A stretch of 64,000 nt of DNA, taken from NCBI RefSeq assembly GCF_003992615.1, contig NZ_RZMY01000016.1:248001-312000 (forward strand), written 5' to 3'. Every line of letters starts with the position of its first letter. The stretch's first letter is position 1. Positions 18,153 to 28,000 of this stretch are shown here, one piece after another. The stretch comes from Flagellimonas beolgyonensis. GTDB lineage: Bacteria; Bacteroidota; Bacteroidia; Flavobacteriales; Flavobacteriaceae. The notes beneath the pieces are model-generated. The model had not been told where the DNA came from. It did no database searches and worked only from the letters and a program-made list of their open reading frames with translations. The position numbers and the translations under genes were made by a program.

Positions 18153-19427
18153 TTAAAAAAGGTCGTCGCTGGTTATACTTTGTGTTCTCTTGCTATAGTT
18201 GATGGATCTTTTTACAAAAAAGTCTCCGTGTTTTGTTCCAATGATCTCGTCGTCGAACCATTCGGTCTCGGCCAAAAGTTTTTCATCCACATCGAAAATT
18301 TTTGAAATTCCGATGCTCTCCAATGAATTGTTGAAGCGATTTTTGATAAACTCGTTCACCACTGCTTTTGGAAGGAAATCCAGTTCGCCTTCCTCAAAGA
18401 TCCAATCCACGATTTTGCTTTCAGCATCAAAAGCCTTTTCACATATGTCTTGGATGGTCTCATTGTAATCCCCGCCAAACCACTCTGGATGTTCTTTTTT
18501 AATAATATTGATGACATCGATTCCGAAATCACCATGAATCTGCTCTTCTTTGGAAGTGGCTTCCACCACATTGGAAATTCCCTTCAATACATTTTTGTAC
18601 TTATTGAAGGCCATAATGATCAAAAATTGGGAGAACAGGGAAACATGCTCAATGAAGAGGGAGAATAGCAGAATGGACTCTGCATACTCCTTATTATTGT
18701 CACTCTTGGCGTTTTTAAGTGCGGTTTCCAAATACTGGACCCGTTTCATGATCACGGGTTTTTTCTTCAGGTTTTCGAACTCTTGGTTTAATCCCAAAAT
18801 TTCCAGCAAATGCGAATACGCATCGTGGTGCCTTACCTCACTTTCGGCAAATGTGGCGCCCACCGAACCGATTTCTGGTTTCGGCATACGCTGATAAATA
18901 TCGCCCCAAAAGGTTTTAACGGCCACTTCTATTTGGGAGATGGCCAACATGGTATTTTTTATGACACTGCGTTCCACATCGGACAATCCCGATTTAAAAT
19001 CCTGGATGTCACTGGTGAAATTGAACTCGGTATGGATCCAATACGAATGACGGATGGCCGGAACATATTCATACAACTGGGGATACTCGTAAGGCTTAAG
19101 GTTGATGCGCTTTTCGAAGATGTCGGTTTGGCGCATTTGGGCCCTTTTGTTCCTATAAATGATGTAGGCCTTGGCCACATCATGGAACTCGCTGTTCATC
19201 AATTCGTTCTCCACCACATCCTGTACCTCCTCCACAGTGGGCACATAATGTTCATCCTGGCTCTTTCGTTCCAACAATACTTTTTCCACGCCTTGGGCTA
19301 TGGCCTGCGCGTCACTGATCTGACCATGTTCCACGGCGGTCATGGCCTTCAAAATGGCATTTGTAATCTTGTTAAGGTCAAAAGTTTGTGTACTAAAATC
19401 CCTTTTAGTGATATGAATAATGTGCAT
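18153..19427 (-). CDS. nrdB: ribonucleoside-diphosphate reductase, radical subunit beta, with N-terminal ATP-cone
   Basis: Class I radical-generating subunit, 424 aa. Residues 1-100 form an ATP-cone (ITKRDFSTQTFDLNKI at the start, AKAYIIYRNKR at the end), the dATP/ATP allosteric switch normally found on NrdA. The ferritin-like body carries the metal ligands E167, E197, H200, E260, E295 and H298, and a tyrosine (Y204, in EVRHHDAY) aligned with the radical Tyr122 of E. coli NrdB. NrdB-borne ATP-cones were described in the flavobacterium Leeuwenhoekiella blandensis, where dATP drives NrdB oligomerisation; the same control is inferred here. First gene of the nrdBA operon; the upstream region has DnaA-box-like sites. 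Confidence 0.96.
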   Translation of the reverse strand: MHIIHITKRDFSTQTFDLNKITNAILKAMTAVEHGQISDAQAIAQGVEKVLLERKSQDEHYVPTVEEVQDVVENELMNSEFHDVAKAYIIYRNKRAQMRQTDIFEKRINLKPYEYPQLYEYVPAIRHSYWIHTEFNFTSDIQDFKSGLSDVERSVIKNTMLAISQIEVAVKTFWGDIYQRMPKPEIGSVGATFAESEVRHHDAYSHLLEILGLNQEFENLKKKPVIMKRVQYLETALKNAKSDNNKEYAESILLFSLFIEHVSLFSQFLIIMAFNKYKNVLKGISNVVEATSKEEQIHGDFGIDVINIIKKEHPEWFGGDYNETIQDICEKAFDAESKIVDWIFEEGELDFLPKAVVNEFIKNRFNNSLESIGISKIFDVDEKLLAETEWFDDEIIGTKHGDFFVKRSINYSKRTQSITSDDLF

Positions 19428-19791
19428 GAGAAAAACGGTTTGGAGTTGTATTACTAAGCTCGATTGTAAAATTCCTATTTTCTTTACATTGATTTTACAT
19501 TGCCCCTTTTAGGTTCTCAACACTTTTATCAACATTCATTTTTTGAGGGCAAAAAAAATCATGGGAACAAACGTAAAATCAAGGGCTCGGAAAAAATCTG
19601 ACAGGTGTCACTTTCCAAAATTCTTTATCCACATGGTTATTAACAAAAACAATCGGGGAGCAAAAAATCAAGGCTAATTTTATTTTTTAAGAAGTACAAG
19701 AATCAAAAATCAGCTCTAAAAATCATAATACTTTTCATGGAGAGCGTCAATAAACTTAAAAAACAGGCAGTGGATGCCAACCCTTTATTCA
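19428..19791. other. intergenic control region upstream of nrdBA
   Basis: A 364-bp gene-free stretch between nrdB and the orphan kinase (both minus strand). It holds the nrdBA promoter region, AT-rich tracts and two DnaA-box-like nonamers (separate entry). No clear TAnnTTTG box, NrdR-type paired box or terminator for the kinase gene could be recognised. Confidence 0.5.
19526..19633. promoter_or_regulatory. two DnaA-box-like sites upstream of nrdBA
   Basis: TTATCCACA at 19625-19633 is a perfect consensus DnaA box; TTATCAACA at 19526-19534 differs by one base. They lie about 200 and 100 bp before nrdB, in the same orientation. In E. coli, nrdAB is regulated through DnaA boxes, so a similar link to replication is plausible but not shown. 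Confidence 0.4.
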
Positions 19792-21657
19792 TTAGAAATT
19801 ACTGATGGAATTCAAAAATAAATTCAATGTCACCTTGGTCCCCATTGAATTACCTTCCATATCGAACTTGTCCTCGATTATCACAGTTTGCCTTTGATCT
19901 CCGGCCTGTCTTAGGGCATTAAGTCGTTTTTCCACAATGGATATTCCAGATGACTTGTGACTCCGGCGGCCAACTTTTTGAGCTTGACTTTCCATTCGAC
20001 CAATTCCATTATCATCGACCACACATTGCAAGATTTCGCTATCGACCATTTTGAAGTGAATTTTCAAATAACATTCCCCATTTTTTTTGGGCAACAATCC
20101 ATGTACTATGGCATTTTCAACGAAGGGTTGAATCAAAAGCAGAGGAACTTCGACCATTTCAGGTACAAGGGAATCATCTGTTTCGATGGAAAAATTAAAC
20201 TCCATATCAAATCGGAGCGACTCCAATAACACATATTTTTCCAAAAAGGATATCTCCTCGGAAAGAAGCACGTTTTGTTGATTAGAACTCTCGAGCACAT
20301 ACCGCATAAGTTTGCTGAAATTGCTCAGATAATATATGGCATAGGACTGTTCGCCACGAATGATCAAATGTTGTATCGACCCTAGAGCATTAAAAACAAA
20401 ATGTGGATTGAGTTGAGAACGAAGGAGCCTTAGATAAGTTACGGAAATTTCACGTTCTATACTTATCTTTTCCCTGTTCTCGACACGTACCTTATATCCC
20501 AGACCCAATGAGAACACGGTAATCTCCGCAACCGCTGCCAATCGAAGATAGTTGCCATCACCACTGACATACACCAACAAAGAACCCAGGGCAAAAATGA
20601 TTGATCCTGTTATAATAAACCAATTCAGTTGATTCCTTAAATTGACAAGCAAGTAGATAACCCCAAAAAGCACCAAAACAGAAAGCAACAACGCCCTGAT
20701 ATCCAACAAAACAAAGTGCAGGTGATATTTCCCCATTAAAATGACTGAAGTGTCCACCACCAACCACACAATGAAGATTGCAATCGAAACATTTATGGCC
20801 TTGTCCAAAAGTGGATATTGCTTTTGGGTATCCAAAAAATATTTCTCGAACAAAACATAGAAAAGGCCTGCCAATAGCTCAAAAGTATTGTTCAACAGAA
20901 ATGTAGAAAAGGAAAAATTTCCAATATACTTTTCATACCAACCTAATCCATTCCTGCCAAGAAAAATGGCCAGTGAAACAGCATATAAAGAATAATAAAT
21001 ATACTCTGGCTGCCTGTACGTTCTGTAAAAAATCAAACTTATTACCACCCCAACAAAAACAGCGCCCCAGAGCAAATAGCCATAAGAAATAGTCTTCGCT
21101 GACAATTTACTGATATGTTCCTCTCGGTAATTTTCCAATCCTTGGCCATAGAAAACAAATTGCCCTTTCTCTAAGTTTTGTCGACTGTTCAGTTTTGAGA
21201 ATTTTAGATATAAATAACGGCCATCGATCAGTTGCTCACCTCCAAATGAAAATTTTCCCGTAAAATTCGAGTTCAACTCAAAACTACCCATTGTTATGGA
21301 GTCAAAAGCTCCTCCATTCCAATAAAAAAGATTCGCCCTGTTCAAATATCCAATGTTCAAGACCCAATCATTGTCATCCCTTTTAATTAAGGGCTCAAAT
21401 CCCTCAAAGTCCAGTTGAGCCAAATAGATGTATGTTGGGTCGGTTTTTCCGAACTTTTCAATATTATGATAGTCTATCCGTGAAAGTGTTTGGGCCTTAA
21501 GAGTATCTTTCTTGGTCTTAAAAAGCTTAAATGGAACAACATGTTCAATGCCTGCTTCCAAAGTGCCGTTCTGTGCGCTCAAAACATTGGCCACCAACAG
21601 GACCGAGAACAAAATCAAAACTATCTTTTTATGGTAAAAAGCAAACAAATCTGGCAA
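19792..21657 (-). CDS. 7TM-DISM sensor histidine kinase (LytS/YehU type), orphan
   Basis: Paralogue of the kinase at 7079, 621 aa. Signal peptide (ILFSVLLVANVLSAQ), periplasmic beta-domain, seven membrane segments, then the His_kinase domain with LNPHFVFNALGSIQHLI and the ATPase domain (PFVENAIVHGL, DDNGIGRME). The paralogy is clear from the identical order and nearly identical phospho-acceptor block. No LytTR regulator is adjacent: the flanks are tRNA-Leu and nrdBA. It may phosphorylate the regulator at 8961 or one elsewhere. The 5' end lies about 100 bp from the tRNA gene on the same strand. Confidence 0.87.
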   Translation of the reverse strand: MPDLFAFYHKKIVLILFSVLLVANVLSAQNGTLEAGIEHVVPFKLFKTKKDTLKAQTLSRIDYHNIEKFGKTDPTYIYLAQLDFEGFEPLIKRDDNDWVLNIGYLNRANLFYWNGGAFDSITMGSFELNSNFTGKFSFGGEQLIDGRYLYLKFSKLNSRQNLEKGQFVFYGQGLENYREEHISKLSAKTISYGYLLWGAVFVGVVISLIFYRTYRQPEYIYYSLYAVSLAIFLGRNGLGWYEKYIGNFSFSTFLLNNTFELLAGLFYVLFEKYFLDTQKQYPLLDKAINVSIAIFIVWLVVDTSVILMGKYHLHFVLLDIRALLLSVLVLFGVIYLLVNLRNQLNWFIITGSIIFALGSLLVYVSGDGNYLRLAAVAEITVFSLGLGYKVRVENREKISIEREISVTYLRLLRSQLNPHFVFNALGSIQHLIIRGEQSYAIYYLSNFSKLMRYVLESSNQQNVLLSEEISFLEKYVLLESLRFDMEFNFSIETDDSLVPEMVEVPLLLIQPFVENAIVHGLLPKKNGECYLKIHFKMVDSEILQCVVDDNGIGRMESQAQKVGRRSHKSSGISIVEKRLNALRQAGDQRQTVIIEDKFDMEGNSMGTKVTLNLFLNSISNF

Positions 21658-21726
21658 ATATTGAGTAGGAACGGTGTAGCTTAAAGATATAAAAAGCGGA
21701 CTAGAAAATGGTCGGTCTTGAAATTA

Positions 21727-21757
21727 AAAAAGGCCGAGATTTAATCTCGGCCTTTTT
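21727..21757. terminator. bidirectional terminator after tRNA-Leu
   Basis: Nine-bp stem GGCCGAGAT/ATCTCGGCC with a TTA loop, flanked by five A on one side and five T on the other. It starts 2 bp past the 3' end of the minus-strand tRNA gene. Confidence 0.85.
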
Positions 21758-21758
21758 G

Positions 21759-21840
21759 TACCTTGGGTGGGAATCGAACCCACACGTCCGAAGACACTGG
21801 ATTTTGAATCCAGCGCGTCTACCAATTCCGCCACCAAGGC
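21759..21840 (-). tRNA. tRNA-Leu (anticodon CAA)
   Basis: 82-nt tRNA on the minus strand. Acceptor arms GCCTTGG and CCAAGGT pair (one G-U), with discriminator A. The D-loop contains GGTAGACGC, the anticodon stem CTGGA/TCCAG encloses loop TTCAAAA giving anticodon CAA, there is a long variable arm (TGTCTTCGGACG), and the T-arm carries GGTTCGATTCC. The 3' CCA is not encoded. The long variable arm and anticodon identify it as leucine, reading UUG. Confidence 0.96.
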
Positions 21841-21940
21841 ATCATGGCATTTTCAAAATGCGACTGCAAAGCTAACAAAATATTTTTATTTCCAATCAAA
21901 AAATACTTCGATTTATACTTTAGCAACCCGAATTAATTTT

Positions 21941-21948
21941 TAAATTTG
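21941..21948 (+). promoter_or_regulatory. Bacteroidetes -7 promoter box for prs
   Basis: TAAATTTG matches the Bacteroidetes -7 consensus TAnnTTTG, about 50 bp before the prs ATG. No sharp -33 TTG is visible upstream. Confidence 0.5.
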
Positions 21949-21998
21949 CACCTCCTTAGAAAATGGTGATTTAAAAAGCTAGTTAACAAGAGATTGCA

Positions 21999-22940
21999 AT
22001 GGCCTATCAAGTTCCCGAACCCAAAATTTTTGCCTGCTCACAAAGTACAGCGCTCGCCGAGAAAATAGCGGCTTCGTACGGCGCGGAGTTGGGGAAGGTG
22101 CTGTTCTCCCGTTATAGTGACGGAGAGTTCCAGCCTTCGTTCGAGGAATCCATTCGTGGGGCCCGGATTTTTATCATCGGCTCTACCCATCCGAGCTCGG
22201 AAAACTTGATGGAAATGTTGTTGATGCTCGATGCCGCCAAAAGGGCTTCCGCACGACATATCACTGCTGTTATGCCCTATTTCGGCTGGGCCCGACAAGA
22301 TAGAAAGGACAAACCGCGTGTTCCCATCGCCGCCAAATTGGTGGCCAAGATGTTGGAAACCGCAGGAGCCACCAGGATCATCACCATGGATTTGCATGCC
22401 GACCAGATCCAAGGCTTTTTTGAAAAACCCGTTGATCACCTGTTTGCTTCTACCCTTTTCTTGCCTTACCTAAAGAGCTTGAATCTGGACAACCTTTGCA
22501 TTGCATCCCCCGATATGGGCGGTTCCAAAAGGGCCTATGCCTATTCAAAAGCTTTGGAATGCGACGTGGTGATCTGTTACAAGCAACGCGCCAAGGCCAA
22601 TGTAATTTCCCATATGGAACTGATCGGTGATGTGGAAGGAAAAAATGTGGTTTTGGTGGATGATATGGTAGATACAGCCGGAACCTTGACCAAAGCGGCC
22701 GATTTGATGATGGAGAGAGGAGCTGTGAGCGTTCGTGCCGTTACAACCCACGGCCTGTTGTCCGGAAATGCATACGAAAGAATTGAAAAATCCATGTTGA
22801 CGGAATTGATCATAACCGATTCCATTCCGATCGACCACAATCAAAATAAAATAAGGATATTGTCCTGTGCCGACCTGTTCGCCGATGTGATGCACCGCGT
22901 GCACCACAACACATCGATATCCTCAAAATTTTTAATGTAA
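21999..22940 (+). CDS. prs: ribose-phosphate pyrophosphokinase
   Basis: Cytosolic PRPP synthetase, 313 aa, the usual family length. It transfers pyrophosphate from ATP to ribose-5-phosphate, making PRPP for purine, pyrimidine, His, Trp and NAD synthesis. Visible: FSRYSDGEFQP near the N-terminus, the catalytic flexible-loop region YFGWARQDRK, the metal-binding MDLHADQIQGFF, and the PRPP-binding loop VVLVDDMVDTAGTL. First gene of a probable operon with rplY (19 bp apart). A TAnnTTTG promoter box lies upstream. Confidence 0.97.
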   Translation: MAYQVPEPKIFACSQSTALAEKIAASYGAELGKVLFSRYSDGEFQPSFEESIRGARIFIIGSTHPSSENLMEMLLMLDAAKRASARHITAVMPYFGWARQDRKDKPRVPIAAKLVAKMLETAGATRIITMDLHADQIQGFFEKPVDHLFASTLFLPYLKSLNLDNLCIASPDMGGSKRAYAYSKALECDVVICYKQRAKANVISHMELIGDVEGKNVVLVDDMVDTAGTLTKAADLMMERGAVSVRAVTTHGLLSGNAYERIEKSMLTELIITDSIPIDHNQNKIRILSCADLFADVMHRVHHNTSISSKFLM

Positions 22941-22959
22941 ATCAATTTAATATATAACA

Positions 22960-23601
22960 ATGAAGTCAATTACAATCAAAGGATCCCAAAGAGAAAGCGT
23001 GGGCAAGGTAGCTACCAAGGCCCTACGTAATGCTGGAAAGGTCCCTTGCGTGCTTTACGGAGGGGAAAAACCAATTCACTTTTCAGCAGATGAGTTTGAA
23101 TTTAAAGATTTGGTGTACACTCCAAACGCACACACAGCTGTGATTGAGTTGGAAAACGGCGAAAAATTGGAAGCTGTATTGCAGGATATCCAATTTCACC
23201 CAGTAACCGATAAAATCCTTCACGTGGATTTCTACCAATTGTTCAAGGACAAGCCAGTTACCATGGATATCCCTGTTCATTTGGAAGGAAACTCTCCCGG
23301 TGTACGAAACGGTGGTAGATTGTTGTTCCGTAAGCGCAAACTGGCTGTAAAGGCATTGCCAGAATTGCTTCCGGATTTCATTACCGTGGACATTTCCAAG
23401 CTTCGTATTGGTGGAACCATTGCGGTTGAAACCATTTTGAACGACAACTATACCATCTTGCACCCAGATAGCACCGCTATCGTTCAGGTGAAAGCTTCCA
23501 GAACTTCCGTTGCCGATGACATGGAGGATGAAGAAGAGGAAGGTGCAGAAGGAGGTGAGGCCGCCGAGACTGCCGAAGCACCAGAAGCTGCTGCGGAATA
23601 G
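22960..23601 (+). CDS. rplY: 50S ribosomal protein L25/general stress protein Ctc
   Basis: Ribosomal protein bL25 of the long CTC type, 213 aa, which binds 5S rRNA. N-terminal L25 domain (residues 1-95, [27 protein letters not shown]), then the beta-rich C-terminal TL5-type domain, and a strongly acidic low-complexity tail ([18 protein letters not shown]) common in Bacteroidetes. It follows prs by 19 bp, a gene order seen widely in the phylum. A terminator follows at 23620. Confidence 0.96.
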   Translation: MKSITIKGSQRESVGKVATKALRNAGKVPCVLYGGEKPIHFSADEFEFKDLVYTPNAHTAVIELENGEKLEAVLQDIQFHPVTDKILHVDFYQLFKDKPVTMDIPVHLEGNSPGVRNGGRLLFRKRKLAVKALPELLPDFITVDISKLRIGGTIAVETILNDNYTILHPDSTAIVQVKASRTSVADDMEDEEEEGAEGGEAAETAEAPEAAAE

Positions 23602-23619
23602 TCCGACACCAAATAATAT

Positions 23620-23668
23620 AAAGCATCCCTATTTTTGTTTCATCAAAATTTGGGATGCTTTTGTATTT
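23620..23668 (+). terminator. Rho-independent terminator of prs-rplY
   Basis: AAGCATCCC (23621-23629) and GGGATGCTT (23652-23660) form a 9-bp stem around a 22-nt AT-rich loop, followed by TTGTATTTTT. It lies between rplY and pth, so pth needs its own promoter. Confidence 0.7.
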
Positions 23669-23688
23669 TTAGCCAACACACCCTACTG

Positions 23689-24318
23689 ATGTTCAAATTC
23701 ATCAATACTATTTTTGGTAAACCAAAACAAATACTTCAAGAAAAGGACCGCATGAAAAAATTCTTGGTGGTGGGCCTTGGCAACATTGGCCCTGATTATG
23801 AAGAAACCCGGCACAACATTGGGTTCAAGGTTTTGGACCACTTATGTGAAGAGGAACAGTTTACTTTTGAATCGGCCAAATTGGGCGCCGTGGGATCTTT
23901 TAAGCACAAGGGTAAAAGTGTTCTATGCCTTAAGCCATCCACCTATATGAACCTTAGCGGCAAAGCTGTTAAATATTGGATGGAAAAGGAAAATATTGCC
24001 TTGGACAACGTGTTGATCATTACCGATGACATTAATTTACCTTTTGGCACCTTGCGGGTGAAGACCAAAGGAAGCGATGGTGGCCATAACGGCCTAAAAG
24101 ATGTGCAAAATACTCTCCAGACCAGCCAATACAACCGATTTAGATTTGGTGTCGGGGCCGACTTTGGTAAGGGAAGGCAAGTGGACTACGTTTTGGGAAC
24201 TTGGAACGATGAGGAACAAAAGGCGCTACCGGAACGGTTGAAAAAATCTGCAGACATCATACGCTCCTTTGTATTTGCCGGAATTAAAAACACCATGAAC
24301 CAATACAACGGCAAATAG
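23689..24318 (+). CDS. pth: peptidyl-tRNA hydrolase
   Basis: Cytosolic enzyme that releases peptides from prematurely dissociated peptidyl-tRNA, 209 aa from this start. Core begins KKFLVVGLGNIGPDYEETRH, with the catalytic His in TRHNIGF, Asn in YMNLSGKAV, Asp in ITDDINLPFG and the GSDGGHNGLK block. About 21 residues precede the core (MFKFINTIFGKPKQ), a short extension common in flavobacterial homologues; the ATG at 23752 would give the minimal form. A longer upstream frame overlaps the rplY terminator and is unlikely. It converges on the next gene with 7 bp between stops. Confidence 0.95.
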   Translation: MFKFINTIFGKPKQILQEKDRMKKFLVVGLGNIGPDYEETRHNIGFKVLDHLCEEEQFTFESAKLGAVGSFKHKGKSVLCLKPSTYMNLSGKAVKYWMEKENIALDNVLIITDDINLPFGTLRVKTKGSDGGHNGLKDVQNTLQTSQYNRFRFGVGADFGKGRQVDYVLGTWNDEEQKALPERLKKSADIIRSFVFAGIKNTMNQYNGK

Positions 24319-24325
24319 GGATTTC

Positions 24326-25012
24326 CTAATAAACCCTGAAATCGAAAACACTCGATTCCGATGTATTCCCTTCCGTATCGGTACTGATTACTTTCCAATA
24401 ATAGATGGTCCCGGAAACCACACTCGCTGAAATCTGTCCTGTATTGGCACCTGTGGTTCCAATAGAAGTTGTGGGCGGATTTGAGGTTGAAAAGAACACC
24501 TCAAACGAAGCAAGATCATCGTCCACATCGGCACCTGTCCACTCCAACAACACTTCATTTGCAATGTTTTTTTGAACTGTTGATCCTGATTCTGGGCTTA
24601 CCAACTGAGCAGGAAAAGGTGCATAGGTGGTCTCCCCTCCTGCATTATAGAAAAGCCATGTTTCACTGACAGCGACCTCATCCGATTCATTGTTTCTCGA
24701 TGTCACTGTCCACGAGAAAGGTGCACCTTTTGCTATAGTAAGACTGGCCGATGTAGCAGAAGTTGAAACATTCTGTGGGGCATTCGTATTCAAATTTATG
24801 ACGGACAAAGTGTATCTATCGGTATTGTTGGCCGCGTTCCACCTAAACGTTACTTGACTCAAAGTTTCCCCTATACTTGTCCCCGTTGTGCATTCAGAGT
24901 TCTCCTCTGGAAAAACCAATAGGGCAGCCTTGGGAGCTGGTGGGGTTTTGTCTCCACCGCAAGACATCAACAATACCATTACAATTGCACTGAAGAACAA
25001 TTTCCGCATCAT
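24326..25012 (-). CDS. lipoprotein with fibronectin III-like modules
   Basis: Predicted lipoprotein, 228 aa. Signal with lipobox VLLMSCGGD, then two modules resembling fibronectin type III: one about residues 30-125 (VTFRWNAANNTDRYTLSVI, ending ETWLFYNAG) and one about residues 130-228 (VLLEWTGADVDDDLASFEVF, ending YYWKVISTDTEGN). Its ATG overlaps the stop of the upstream metalloprotease gene by 4 bp (ATGA), so the two are translationally coupled. It may anchor, present or inhibit the secreted protease; this is inference from the coupling only. Confidence 0.8.
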   Translation of the reverse strand: MMRKLFFSAIVMVLLMSCGGDKTPPAPKAALLVFPEENSECTTGTSIGETLSQVTFRWNAANNTDRYTLSVINLNTNAPQNVSTSATSASLTIAKGAPFSWTVTSRNNESDEVAVSETWLFYNAGGETTYAPFPAQLVSPESGSTVQKNIANEVLLEWTGADVDDDLASFEVFFSTSNPPTTSIGTTGANTGQISASVVSGTIYYWKVISTDTEGNTSESSVFDFRVY

Positions 25013-28000
25013 CGTTTAATAAATTTAAAGGTTTCTCTTACCCCATTCTTTTCTATCCCCAAATAATAGACACCATTTCGCAGCGCCGAAAGGTCCAGCA
25101 CCAAATTATTGCCGTTCACCGATCTCACATATTTGGTTATCAACCGACCATTGGCCGTAAAAATTTCAACCCCCACAGAACCATCATACCCTCCCAAGTA
25201 GATTTCCGTTGTGGTATACACAGGATTGGGCGACAATCTTGGACGTGATGAATAGAAAACAGTTTTTTCAACAACACCCTGACAGGGTAAATTTGAAAAT
25301 ACCCGTAGGGTATTGACCCCTTCCTTTAAGGGTATTTGAATGGAACTGGATTCCGTTTGGGTAACAAGACCATTTAATTCCACATTATAAAAAGTTGCCC
25401 CTTTCAAATCGAGGTTAAGAACCCCCGCTTCCACTATTGCACCAATGTCGAGAACATCCGGCTGAACTATGACCAAGCCAAAACATACTTCTTCATACGT
25501 AACGCTACCGTTGGTTCCCGTTAAACAGAGTGTATAATTTCCTGCCGTTAGGTTTTCAAAGGAAAAAGTATTGGTAAAATCTTGTGAAACATTACTGCCA
25601 TTTCCTGTAAGTACACCCGTGTAAGTAAGGGAGGTATCCAATGCCGTAACATTAATCGACCCATTATTGCTGCTTCGGCAGGTCTCACTATCTATTTCAA
25701 TGGTAAAATTATTGGATGCAAATCGATAAACTGCACAACCATTGGTATCTACTTCCACTCCTTTAGGGGTTCCCAGACATAGGTCGTTACCATCATCAAA
25801 TACGCCATCACCATCCGCATCGGGCCTAAAAATACCCTCAACACAAATATCCAAGGAAAAACCAACAAGTGACCCTCCATCGCTACTAGCTGTATCCTGT
25901 ATCTCCAAAATCCATTCACCTAATATGGATTCCCCCCTTAAAGAGGACAGGGAACCCAAAGGAGTTATGTTACCCGAAATCGCAGGGCTTCCGGAACAGA
26001 CTATGGGATCTCCATCATCATCAAATACCGCATCAATATTATCCAAATCTCCACAAGTATTGGCAATAAGGGTTACCCTAGTACCTGCAGGAGAAATGAG
26101 GGTCACGATTAAATCCTCCAAATAAGAGTGGTTGAGCTGCAGATTCACGTTCACATCTGACAAAGGAAGATCCTCCAAATAAACCACCGATGTAGTTACT
26201 GTTGGAGTACCCGTGGAGGAGATGAATAAAGGCAAATCATTTGCTTGTCTGTTCTTACAATCGATCGGGGTGGTCGTAAAACTGAACGGTGTCCCAAATG
26301 TTCCGGTTCCACAACCATTGCTTGGGCGAACTCTCCAAAAGTATTCTGTTTGCTGTTGAAGGTTCGTCGCCTTATAATGGTTAAAGGGTATGGATGCTGA
26401 TTCAACAATAGTGGTAAAACCAATGTCCGTGGCTATTTCCAATTCATAGCTATCATAAAAGGGGTTCTCTAGCCAAGTCAATTCCGTGTCCAATGAAACC
26501 AGGCTTTCTGAATCGGAAGGGGTCAACAAGGTTACATCAGAAAAATTCCCATCAAGAATGCTAACGGACAATACTATACTTTTTACAACGGACGCAGTGG
26601 TTGCGGTTACCGTAATATCATAAATCCCAGGGACAACCCCGTTGGTGTTCGACAAGGTTAAATCCACTGGTGTGGCATCCGCTGTGGCGTTTGTTGGGGA
26701 AAAGGTCGCAACCAAACCGGCTGGCACATCCGCAGAAAAAACCGCATTCTCATTAAACCCAGCAAAGGTTTGATAGACAAAAGGCAACACAAGATCGTTG
26801 GGCTGACAAACTTCAAAATCCAAGTTTTGAAAGCTTAACACCACTTCCGATGGTTCAATGGAAAAATTTGTGGAGTTTACTGCAAAGAAAACATTATCGC
26901 TGGCTTTTACCATAACCCTAGCACTATTGGAAACGTTTCCAGGTAATAACACTGTTGCCGAACCATCGTTGAGCACATTCTGAGCCAAGGTCAAGGGAAA
27001 ACTCAATCCGCCATCCAATGAGAGAAAAATATCCACCGTTTGTGCATCAACGGGTGCCAAATTGGTATTGGCCACATCCCAAGTAATTTCTTGAACGGAA
27101 CCCGCTTGATAAATTTCATTAGCCGTTTGGGATGTAACCACGAAAGGTCCCGCAGCTTTAACCACCTTTACATTGAGGAGGTCGGAAACCACCTGTCCAC
27201 CACCTGGAGCATTGTCACGAACCGTGAATGCGAAATTGAGGTTTCGCTCAATTTCAGAAACCGTTTCCCAAGCATCACCTTCTGTTGGGTTGGTCTGGGT
27301 CAGATTGCCCAGTGCGACCTCGGATAACCTTGGAAAATACCGTTTGGGATCCGCGTTTGGCGGCATTGATCGAAAATTTGCTCCGCTTGGATTTGTTGGT
27401 CCAAAGGTGGCAAAAGTTACTACCCCGTTGTCGATTTGTTCCCAAGTATAGGTCAAAACATCTCCAACATCTGGATCTGAGGCAATCCCTTCCAAGACAA
27501 ATGCGGTTCCCAAAGGAATTACATAATCACCTACTGGAGTAAGTAAGGGAGGTGAATTGGTCAATGCCGTAGTTTGGGCACAAGAAACTGTTTGAAGATA
27601 ATTGGATATCTGTAAAATACTATTGAAATGGTAATATCCATCTCCATTGGGCGCTACATCATTATCCCCAACAATACCTGCATAGCCCATAATGGTAGTG
27701 CCGCTAGCGGGTTCTGCCTGTACACCCGTACCTTCCGATTCGAACGACCAGGTGTGGTTGGCCCCAAATTGATGGCCCAATTCGTGCGCCACGTAATCCA
27801 AATCAAAGGTGTCTCCCTGGGGTGTGGAGGACGCAGAAAATGCACTGCCTTTTCGGCCATCGACACAGACCGCTCCAATAAATCCTGCATTACCATTGTT
27901 CAAATTTGCTGTGGCCACTTGATGAAAAAGGTGCCCCACATCATAATTTGCCTCTCCAATAGTGGATGTCAAGGTGGCTTGAACTTGGGAATTGAGACTT

